DNA of 64,000 bases from Dyadobacter crusticola DSM 16708. GTDB lineage: Bacteria > Bacteroidota > Bacteroidia > Cytophagales > Spirosomataceae. Numbering within the stretch: position 1 is the stretch's first letter; each line of letters opens with the position of its first letter. The position numbers and the translations under genes were made by a program. The stretch lies in assembly GCF_000701505.1 (NCBI RefSeq), contig NZ_KL370786.1, positions 326,468 through 390,467 of the forward strand, written 5' to 3'. The notes under the pieces were generated by a model. The model worked only from the letters and a program-made list of their open reading frames with translations, did no database searches and had not been told where the DNA came from. This document shows, piece after piece, positions 24,775 through 31,851 of this stretch.

Positions 24775-25584
24775 ATGGAACACATTTCAAAATACCTTAC
24801 CAAGGAAATCAAGCTTTCCAGTTACGACGACAAGCTTTTTAAGTCGGACCTGATGTTTGACGATCACATGCTGATCTGGTTTATTTTGGGTGAAACCAAG
24901 ATTATCCAGGCGGATGCGACTTACTACTTCAAGACAGGCGACATATTCCTGATCCCGAGAAATCAGCTGGCTACTATTGTAAATTATCCTAAAAACGGGT
25001 TGCCACATAAGACCGTTGTTATGCATCTGGCAACCGAGCGGCTCAAAAGGTTTTATGAGAAAATAGATGTGAAGCGAAGTGCAGCCCGGGATCAGAAGAT
25101 ATTCAGCTTTAACAACCATCCATTGCTGGAAAGCTGCCTGACTTCATTGATACCTTACTTTGATGTGAAAGGTGAGTTTCCGGAAAATATCGCCTCGCTT
25201 AAAATTACCGAGGCGATTACAATCCTTCGGGAGATCGACAGGAATGTCGATAGTGTACTGGCAAACTTCGATGATCCCGGCAAAGTCGATCTGGTTGATT
25301 TCATGCAGCGCAATTTTATGTTCAATATGCCAATGGAAAAGCTGGGCTACCTGACAGGGCGGAGCTTGTCGACTTTTAACCGGGATTTCAAGCGGATATT
25401 CAATGTAACACCACAAAAATGGCTTACAGAAAAGCGGCTTGAACTGGCACATTACCAGCTGGCGGAGAAAAGGAAACGGCCGACCGAAGTGTACCTGGAA
25501 GTGGGTTTTGAAGATCTTTCGCATTTTTCATTTGCATTCAAAAAGAAGTACGGAGTCGCGCCCACGCAGGTGTACCAGGTGTAG
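24775..25584 (+). CDS. AraC family transcriptional regulator
   Basis: A 269-residue regulator. The N-terminal half (about 1-150) is a cupin-like sensor (YYFKTGDIFLIPRNQLATI). The C-terminal half (about 165-269) is the AraC/XylS DNA-binding domain: first helix-turn-helix around MPMEKLGYLTGRSLSTFNRDFKRIFNVTPQKWLTEKRL, second around PTEVYLEVGFEDLSHFSFAFKKKYGVAPTQYQ-like residues. A possible promoter element GCTATCTTGATT lies upstream near 24728. It is placed between the SDR gene upstream and a second AraC gene downstream (72 bases). It probably controls a neighbouring SDR gene, but the effector is unknown. Confidence 0.9.
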   Translation: MEHISKYLTKEIKLSSYDDKLFKSDLMFDDHMLIWFILGETKIIQADATYYFKTGDIFLIPRNQLATIVNYPKNGLPHKTVVMHLATERLKRFYEKIDVKRSAARDQKIFSFNNHPLLESCLTSLIPYFDVKGEFPENIASLKITEAITILREIDRNVDSVLANFDDPGKVDLVDFMQRNFMFNMPMEKLGYLTGRSLSTFNRDFKRIFNVTPQKWLTEKRLELAHYQLAEKRKRPTEVYLEVGFEDLSHFSFAFKKKYGVAPTQVYQV

Positions 25585-25602
25585 CATCAACCAGCTGCGG
25601 TT

Positions 25603-25633
25603 TTTGAAACAGTCTGAGGCGGTATTATATTTG
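25603..25633 (+). promoter_or_regulatory. Bacteroidota promoter TTTG-N19-TATATTTG
   Basis: TTTG at 25603-25606 and TATATTTG at 25626-25633 are separated by exactly 19 bases, matching the known Bacteroidota housekeeping promoter (TTTG, 19 bases, TAnnTTTG). Transcription should start near 25640, about 17 bases before ATG 25657. This supports that ATG over the in-frame TTG at 25645. Confidence 0.7.
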
Positions 25634-25656
25634 GGTAAAGTCAATTGTTAACTGGA

Positions 25657-26601
25657 ATGGAAAACGCAACGATCCCCCGGCTGGAACTGGAAACTTTCGC
25701 GCAGGACAGCTACGAAGTCCCTCTACTGAACGTGACGCATTATCCTGTTGATTCCAGTTATTTTATCATTGAAAACCGCGAAAACTACCCCGTGAGGAAC
25801 TATATCTCGCCGCACCGGAGGAAGTTTTACAAAATATTTCACATGACTTCCGGGACAGGTGTGCTGACGATCGGCTTGCACCGGTACGAAATGGGGCCGA
25901 ATGAAATCGCATTCCTTCATCCCGATGAAATCATGTCGTGGCAAACAACGTCCGAGGAGACGGGCGGACATTTCTGTTTGATTCACCCCGGCTACTTTGG
26001 CCGCGACGCAGACCACGTGCTTCAACTATTCCGGCAGTACCCGTATTTCGCGACCGACAAAGCTGTCATTCAGCTGACAAATGAGCAGTCTGGTACCATT
26101 GATGCGTATTTCAGAACTATGCTCGAAGAAGAACGGGGCAATAGTGACGATAAAAAGCAGGCAATTTTGCTGCATTTGCAAATGTTGCTGCTGGAAAGCC
26201 AGCGGGCCGGGAAGAACCGGGTTATTGCCGGAACTCCCGAGGGATATGGGCATATCTATCGTTTTCTGTCGCTGCTCGAATCCGCATTTCAGGTGGAGGA
26301 GCGAAGTTCGTATGTGAAGCTGAAAACCGCGGCGGAGTTTGCAGACGAGTTGCAGGTACATCCCAATTATCTGAATGCATTGGTAAAAAGTCAGACAGGG
26401 AAAACACTGCGGGAACATATCCAGGATCGTCTGCTGCACGAGGCCAAATCCCTGCTGGTCCAAACAGACTGGGGAATCAACGAGATCAGTGACGGGCTCG
26501 GGTTTTCGGGACAGGCGGCATTTACCTCGTTTTTTAGAAAAAAGACCAATATATCGCCTTCTGCTTTCCGGAAAAGTACCTCTGTTCCGCTCCATATTTG
26601 A
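25657..26601 (+). CDS. AraC family transcriptional regulator
   Basis: A 314-residue regulator with an N-terminal cupin sensor (about 50-130, FHMTSGTGVLTIGLHRYEMGPNEIAFLHPDE). A linker follows, and the C-terminal AraC domain spans about 210-314 (AEFADELQVHPNYLNALVKSQTGKTLREHIQDRLLHEAK and the second motif around ISDGLGFSGQAAFTSFFRKKTNISPSAFRKS). A consensus promoter precedes it. It is followed 87 bases later on the same strand by an SDR gene, which is its most likely target. It resembles the AraC gene at 38598-39548 in domain order and in the HVNHLN/HPNYLNALVK-type start of the first recognition helix, so the two may be related copies. Confidence 0.9.
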   Translation: MENATIPRLELETFAQDSYEVPLLNVTHYPVDSSYFIIENRENYPVRNYISPHRRKFYKIFHMTSGTGVLTIGLHRYEMGPNEIAFLHPDEIMSWQTTSEETGGHFCLIHPGYFGRDADHVLQLFRQYPYFATDKAVIQLTNEQSGTIDAYFRTMLEEERGNSDDKKQAILLHLQMLLLESQRAGKNRVIAGTPEGYGHIYRFLSLLESAFQVEERSSYVKLKTAAEFADELQVHPNYLNALVKSQTGKTLREHIQDRLLHEAKSLLVQTDWGINEISDGLGFSGQAAFTSFFRKKTNISPSAFRKSTSVPLHI

Positions 26602-26688
26602 AAATCGCAAATTCACCTGCGATCTGAATAAGTGCTCCCACGCGGGTTGTGGTCAACTTTGTACTGTACAAATCAAACGATCACAAAC

Positions 26689-27528
26689 ATGGAAACACAA
26701 AAAGTATGGTTCGTAACAGGAGCCTCGAAAGGGCTGGGTTTAACACTGGTAAAAAATCTGTTAAGTAAAGGGTACAAAGTTGCCGCTACTTCGCGGGATG
26801 TAGAGACACTTCGCGCCGAGGCAGGATACGCAGGTAATAATTTTCTGCCGCTTCGCGTCGACCTCACTGATAACGCTGCGGTGAAAGCCGCAGTAGCCGA
26901 AATTATTGCCAAATTGGGCGGCATTGATGTGGTGGTAAACAATGCCGGCTACGGACAGCTCGGCACGCTCGAAGAGCTGACCGACGAAGAAGCCCGCCAG
27001 AATTTTGACGTGAATGTATTTGGTTCCTTAAACGTGATCCGCCATGTAATGCCGCATTTTCGCGACAAGAAAGCAGGTGCATTCTTCAACATTTCTTCGA
27101 TTGCTGGCTTTTTGGGTACATTTCCAGGGTGGGGGATCTATAATGCAACCAAATTTGCTGTCGCCGGATTTACCGAGGCGCTGTCGGCGGAGGCGAGCTC
27201 ACTGGGAGTGACCGCCACGGTGGTATATCCCGGCTATTTCAAAACCAATTTCCTATTACAAGGTTCGCTGCATACCGCCGCAAGCCCGATCGCGGCTTAC
27301 AAGGAAGCGCGAGACCTGGAAGTGCTGCACAATGAACAGATCGTAGGTAACCAGCCGGGTGATCCCGAGAAGGCGGCCGCTGCACTGATACGGGTAGCGG
27401 AAATGGAAAATCGTCCATTGCACCTTTTCCTGGGCTCGGATGCATTTGCGATGGCCCACAACAAAATCGAGGCTGTTCAGAATAATTTGTCAGCCTTTGA
27501 GGATCTGAGTAAATCAACCGACTTCTGA
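26689..27528 (+). CDS. SDR family oxidoreductase
   Basis: A 279-residue classical short-chain dehydrogenase. TGASKGLG is at about residues 10-17, NNAGYGQLG near 87 and the catalytic YNATK near 152. Length and the VYPGYFKTNFLL segment after the active site suit the classical SDR group. ATG 26689 (METQKVWFVTGAS) is preferred because the nucleotide-binding motif should begin within about ten residues; the open frame upstream adds 19 residues without sense. CAACTTTG, one mismatch from TAnnTTTG, lies at 26654-26661. A strong terminator follows. It is probably paired with the AraC gene upstream. Confidence 0.92.
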   Translation: METQKVWFVTGASKGLGLTLVKNLLSKGYKVAATSRDVETLRAEAGYAGNNFLPLRVDLTDNAAVKAAVAEIIAKLGGIDVVVNNAGYGQLGTLEELTDEEARQNFDVNVFGSLNVIRHVMPHFRDKKAGAFFNISSIAGFLGTFPGWGIYNATKFAVAGFTEALSAEASSLGVTATVVYPGYFKTNFLLQGSLHTAASPIAAYKEARDLEVLHNEQIVGNQPGDPEKAAAALIRVAEMENRPLHLFLGSDAFAMAHNKIEAVQNNLSAFEDLSKSTDF

Positions 27529-27952
27529 GAACGTGCATTTAGCATGCTGAAAGCAACCGGGCGCCGTGTGTCCGGTTGCTTTTTGTTTGTACAGAACGAT
27601 AAGGAAGCGCAAAGACAGAATTGTCGCCCATAATTGTTTAATCAGTTACACAGTGCTTCCCCATACGAAGCTTTTGTAACCGGTCGCTGAGTAGGAATAC
27701 CGCAGGTCTGCCAGTGAGACGCACACTGACAATGTTCTGACGCGAGCTTAAATCTGTTGACTTTTGCCCCGAAAATATTGGACGTGTGGACGAAATTGGT
27801 CTGACAAGCCCGTTTTTGGCATATTTTTTGCGTGCCTTTTTTCTTGGAAATAGGTTATAGCCCGGCGTCAGACTCCTCGTCAGTCTTCTTGCTACAACCC
27901 GGTTTGAAAAAATCGGGAAGCTGGAAAAACGATTTAAACGTATAGTAGATTA
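27529..27952. other. intergenic region between SDR gene and exporter operon
   Basis: This 424-base gap holds the terminator of the SDR gene at 27552-27587 and then about 365 bases of leader before the exporter operon. I see no coding frame, RNA gene or clear operator in the remainder. A promoter for the operon should lie here; TTGACTTTTGCCCC at about 27758 and the AT-rich stretch near 27815-27845 are the only suggestive spots, and neither matches the consensus well. Confidence 0.5.
27552..27588 (+). terminator. intrinsic terminator of the SDR gene
   Basis: AGCAACCGG at 27552-27560 pairs with CCGGTTGCT at 27572-27580, and TTTTGTTT follows. The stem is 9 bases and GC-rich, 24 bases after the stop codon. 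Confidence 0.85.
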
Positions 27953-28957
27953 ATGAAGAAGGGACATCATGTAGAAGCTCCTACCCCCTGGGAGAGACTA
28001 GTGGGAATGCTTTATGTTGAAAGAACGACCATCAACTTTATATTCATCTATGCCATTCTGATTGGTCTCATCGGGCTCACCCTACCGCTCGGAACAACAG
28101 CCGTTTTTAACTTCCTGTCAAACGGCGCGATATTCAGCTCTACGTATATATTGATTGGTATGGTACTGCTCGGCGTTGTCGTTGGCGGTCTTTTGCTGAT
28201 CGCGCAGCTGACCCTCGTGGAAGTGCTCGAACAGAAGATATTTGCCAAAGCGGCCCTTGAATTCGCCTACCGTTTTCCCAGGATCAAAAAAGATGAACTA
28301 ACCGGAGAACACCCGCCTGAGCTGGTCAACCGCTTTTTCGACGTCACTACGATCCAGAAAGGGCTTACCAAGCTGCTCGTCGACGTTGTCGCATCCACAG
28401 TGCAGATCTTTTTCGCAGCGATCCTGCTTTCCTTTTATCACCCCGTATTTATCGTCTTCGGAGTTGTTACCGTATTGGTGATTCTCCTCATGCTCGGACT
28501 TTTTTATAAAAGAGGCGTAATGACAAGTATCGAGGAATCGGAATACAAATATGAGGTGGTGGCCTATCTCGAAGCAGTGGCGGCGGATTTGGACGCATAC
28601 AGAAACCAGCCTGCACAGCTTAAAAAAGTAATTGCTGAAACAGATAAGCTTACTTCCAAATACCTCAAAGCCAGGAATGAACACTTTCGTATCCTGCGGA
28701 AATTTTTTGCAAGTTCAGTGGCGCTGAGGACTACATTGATGGGTGGGCTTCTGCTTCTGGGGTCGCATTATGTGATAGAAAGACAAATGACACTCGGGCA
28801 GTTCGTAGCCGCCGAAGTGATCATCGTGCAAATCAGTTATGCAGTTGAAAAATTCATGACCAGTCTGAATACACTCTTTGACATGGTGACCGGCAGTGAG
28901 AAGCTGGCGGTTGTAACAGATCTTGAACTTGAAGAAAGGGAGGTGACAAATGGCTAG
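27953..28957 (+). CDS. ABC exporter transmembrane domain protein lacking the ATPase domain
   Basis: A 334-residue inner-membrane protein resembling only the membrane domain of HlyB/PrtD-type type I ABC exporters. Five or six membrane segments are visible (about 27-48, 62-85, 143-163, 170-188, 258-275, 285-305). The usual exporter end GQFVAAEVIIVQISYAVEKFMTSLNTLFDMVTGSEKLAVVTDLE is present, the point where an ATPase domain normally begins. The protein then stops. No Walker A (GxxGxGK), signature LSGGQ or Walker B is present, nor an N-terminal peptidase. The stop overlaps the HlyD start by 8 bases, so this looks like an evolved gene and not a broken one. An ATPase would have to act in trans, or the protein works without one. 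Confidence 0.8.
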   Translation: MKKGHHVEAPTPWERLVGMLYVERTTINFIFIYAILIGLIGLTLPLGTTAVFNFLSNGAIFSSTYILIGMVLLGVVVGGLLLIAQLTLVEVLEQKIFAKAALEFAYRFPRIKKDELTGEHPPELVNRFFDVTTIQKGLTKLLVDVVASTVQIFFAAILLSFYHPVFIVFGVVTVLVILLMLGLFYKRGVMTSIEESEYKYEVVAYLEAVAADLDAYRNQPAQLKKVIAETDKLTSKYLKARNEHFRILRKFFASSVALRTTLMGGLLLLGSHYVIERQMTLGQFVAAEVIIVQISYAVEKFMTSLNTLFDMVTGSEKLAVVTDLELEEREVTNG

Positions 28958-30302
28958 TGAAATTCTCGAACAGAACAGGTGGGAAGAAATGGGAAATCTT
29001 TCCCGTGATCAGATACTCACCACGAGAGGACCCAGGCTCCTGGGCAAAATCATGCTCTTGCTGCTGCTGATCTTTATTATTGTATTGTTCCTGCCCTGGC
29101 GGCAAACCATTCCCGGCCGCGGCTATGTGACTGCATTGAGGCCCGAAGACAGGCCCCAAACCGTGCAGAACCAGATAGGAGGGCGCATTGAGCACTGGGC
29201 TGTGCGGGAAGGACAGCAGGTGAAGAAAGGGGATACGATCCTGATCATTTCCGAAACCAGCCAATCCTACTTTGATCCCGAGTTGCCTGTGCGCTTGGAG
29301 GAGCAGCTATCTGCCAAAAAAGCCAGTGAAGATGCCGCTTCTCAGAAAATGGAAGCAACAAATGCGCAAATGCGCGCATTGACTACCGCATTGTCTATAA
29401 AGCTGAATGCAGCCCGGAACAAGGTTCTTCAGGCAGAAAATTATGTGACGATCGACAGCGCGGACCTGGTAGCAGTACAGCGTTTCTACGAGATCGCCAA
29501 GTCGCGTCTGGAACGGTATGAAGCAGGTTATAAAAACGGGCTTTTCTCGCTGACCGACATTGAATCCCGGAGATTGAAGCTACAGGAGGATAATGCGAAG
29601 GTGATCAGTCAGCAAAACAAGCTCAATAACTCTATTCAGTCCCTGCGCATTGCGCAGATTGACCTGGAAAATATCAAGGCGGAATATGACCAGTCGCTTG
29701 CAAAAGCGCAGTCTGACCTGAGCTCGGCACTGTCGAGTAAGGTGAGCACGCAGGGAGAGATCGCGAAGCTTCGTAACGAAATTTCAAACATCAATATCCG
29801 CCGCGGCTTGTACGTGGTACGTGCGCCGCAGAGTGGTTTTGTGGTCAAAACACTGAAAGCGGGTATTGGCGAGAATATCAAGGAAGGAGAGTCCATTGCT
29901 ACGCTCCAGCCTGATTCGCCATTGGTGGCTGCTGAAATTTATGTAGATGCAATGGACGTACCGCTGATCCTGAATAACAGCGATGTGAGGCTGCAATTCG
30001 AAGGCTGGCCCTCGGTCCAGTTCTCCGGCTGGCCTTCTGTTGCCGTAGGGACTTTTGCGGGCAAAGTATCAGTGATAGACCTGGTAAGCAGCCCGGGAGG
30101 GAAATACCGATTGCTGGTCAAACCTGCCGATCCGGTTCCCGAGAAGGATCAGCCCTGGCCCAAGCAGCTGCGGCAAGGTTCAGGGGTTTATGGGCGCGTA
30201 ATTCTGCGGTCTGTGCCGCTTTGGTATGAGATCTGGCGACTACTTAATGGATTTCCACCGAGCCTGCAAGCTGAGCCGGATGTTCAGGTAGGAGTGAAGT
30301 GA
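28950..30302 (+). CDS. HlyD family periplasmic adaptor (membrane fusion protein)
   Basis: A 450-residue adaptor. A cytoplasmic N-terminal tail of about 30 residues is followed by one membrane segment (about 31-49, LGKIMLLLLLIFIIVLFLPW). The first half of the lipoyl domain follows at about 65-95 (GGRIEHWAVREGQQVKKGDTI), then a long coiled-coil hairpin (about 105-285), the second lipoyl half (RAPQSGFVVKTLKAGIGENIKEGESIATLQPDSP) and a beta-barrel domain (about 320-420). It would bridge the inner-membrane protein and the TolC channel. A tandem WPSVQFSGWPSV repeat occurs near 353-366. It overlaps both neighbours, by 8 bases upstream and 4 bases at the earliest possible start downstream. Confidence 0.92.
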   Translation: MASEILEQNRWEEMGNLSRDQILTTRGPRLLGKIMLLLLLIFIIVLFLPWRQTIPGRGYVTALRPEDRPQTVQNQIGGRIEHWAVREGQQVKKGDTILIISETSQSYFDPELPVRLEEQLSAKKASEDAASQKMEATNAQMRALTTALSIKLNAARNKVLQAENYVTIDSADLVAVQRFYEIAKSRLERYEAGYKNGLFSLTDIESRRLKLQEDNAKVISQQNKLNNSIQSLRIAQIDLENIKAEYDQSLAKAQSDLSSALSSKVSTQGEIAKLRNEISNINIRRGLYVVRAPQSGFVVKTLKAGIGENIKEGESIATLQPDSPLVAAEIYVDAMDVPLILNNSDVRLQFEGWPSVQFSGWPSVAVGTFAGKVSVIDLVSSPGGKYRLLVKPADPVPEKDQPWPKQLRQGSGVYGRVILRSVPLWYEIWRLLNGFPPSLQAEPDVQVGVK

Positions 30303-30334
30303 CGAAAATGTGTGAGGTAGTAATGCTGTTGAAC

Positions 30335-31789
30335 ATGAAGTACTTAATGAAAGGTAAACGGGTATTCTTCTTGCTATTTGTGCTTGTGGCCTGCCAGATT
30401 ACCTGCCAGGCGCAGAGCGACACGATCCCACGGAATGCGCAGGTGTTCGCATTGAAGGATTTTGAACAGATCGTGCTTGCCAATCACCCCATTGTCAAAC
30501 AGGCCGGGCTGCTGAGCGACGAGGCCAGGACAAAAGTACAGCAAGCCTGGGGCGACTTTGATCCCAACCTGAAAAGCTATTTTGGCAGGAAGACTTTTGG
30601 CGGTACAGATTATTATAACAACTGGTCCAATGAGCTGAAAGTGCCGCTCTGGCTTGCGGGAGCCGATTTGAAAGTAGGTTATGACCGGTATGTAGGTACC
30701 TATACCAATCCTGAAACAAGGACCGGGCAGCCGGGGCTGGCGGGATTGGGGTTAAGCGTGCCGATCGGACAGGGTTTTCTGATCGACGCACGCAGGAATA
30801 CTTTGAGGCAGGCGCGGGTGATGGTCAATTACGCCGAGGCAGAAAAGATCAAGCAGATCAACGAAGTGTGGTATGAAGCGGTAAAGGATTACTGGAACTG
30901 GTTTTATGCTTACCGTCAGTTTGCATTGATCCGCGAAGGTACCGACCTTGCTCAGAGAAGGTTTTTGTTTGTAAAAAACCAGACTTTGATCGGCGATAAA
31001 CCTGCCATTGATTCTGTGGAGGCAGCGATCACATTTCAGGAGCGGAGCTTGCAGCTCGAAAAGATCCGGGTTGAGCTAAACAATGCGCGACTGGTGATGT
31101 CCAACCATCTTTGGAGTGAGCGAGAAGAACCACTCGAACTGCCTGAAAATTCAGTTCCTCAGGATACCGAGCAGCCGAATGCGGAGTTTTACAGAAACCA
31201 GCTGGAAACATTGATAAGTAATGCAGCCAGCTCACATCCGGAACTTTTGAAATTAAAAAACAAAGGGTTACAGCTTCAACTGGAAAGAGACTACCGCAGG
31301 GAAATGCTGAAACCTAAGCTCAATCTGAGCGCGTCGCTGATCACAAGCAGAACAGACTTTGGTTCATACGTGCCTGAATATTACGATCTGCAATGGAGTA
31401 ACTATAAATTAGGCGTTGATTTTTCCTTTCCATTGTTCCTGAGGGCACAAAGGGGAAAGTTGAATGAGATTAAAGTCAAACAACGCGCTTTGCAGTTTGA
31501 TGTCCAGCAAACCGGCCGCGAGATCAATACCAAAATCCTGAGCTCTTTCAACAGCCTGCAAGCCTATGAATCACAGCTGGCTATCCAGGCAAAGAGTATT
31601 GAAAACCAGGAAGTCCTGCTCAATGGTGAACTCGCCAAATTTGACCTGGGTGAAAGCACGTTGTTCCTGATTAACAGCCGCGAAACCAAGCTGATCGACA
31701 TGAGAATAAAGCTGGCGGAGCTTGTAGCCGGCTACCAGAAAGCGGTCGCGCAGCTTTACTACTCAGTCGGGACGGTGGCAGACAGATAA
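30335..31789 (+). CDS. TolC family outer membrane efflux protein
   Basis: A 484-residue TolC homologue. ATG 30335 (MKYLMKGKRVFFLLFVLVAC) starts a clean signal peptide ending near CQAQ; in-frame starts also exist at GTG 30299 (overlapping the HlyD stop), ATG 30308 and ATG 30323. Two outer membrane efflux repeats follow, at about 45-240 and 270-475, with long alpha-helical stretches and strand segments such as SNELKVPLWLAGADLKVGYD and LGVDFSFPLFLRAQRGKL. It would form the outer-membrane tunnel of the exporter made with the adaptor and membrane protein upstream. It converges with the permease gene at 31852. Confidence 0.9.
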   Translation: MKYLMKGKRVFFLLFVLVACQITCQAQSDTIPRNAQVFALKDFEQIVLANHPIVKQAGLLSDEARTKVQQAWGDFDPNLKSYFGRKTFGGTDYYNNWSNELKVPLWLAGADLKVGYDRYVGTYTNPETRTGQPGLAGLGLSVPIGQGFLIDARRNTLRQARVMVNYAEAEKIKQINEVWYEAVKDYWNWFYAYRQFALIREGTDLAQRRFLFVKNQTLIGDKPAIDSVEAAITFQERSLQLEKIRVELNNARLVMSNHLWSEREEPLELPENSVPQDTEQPNAEFYRNQLETLISNAASSHPELLKLKNKGLQLQLERDYRREMLKPKLNLSASLITSRTDFGSYVPEYYDLQWSNYKLGVDFSFPLFLRAQRGKLNEIKVKQRALQFDVQQTGREINTKILSSFNSLQAYESQLAIQAKSIENQEVLLNGELAKFDLGESTLFLINSRETKLIDMRIKLAELVAGYQKAVAQLYYSVGTVADR

Positions 31790-31851
31790 ATTGTCGCCTT
31801 CGGTATAATTGTCAAAAGCTGCAATAAAGCTCAGAATCGCGTAAAATACAC

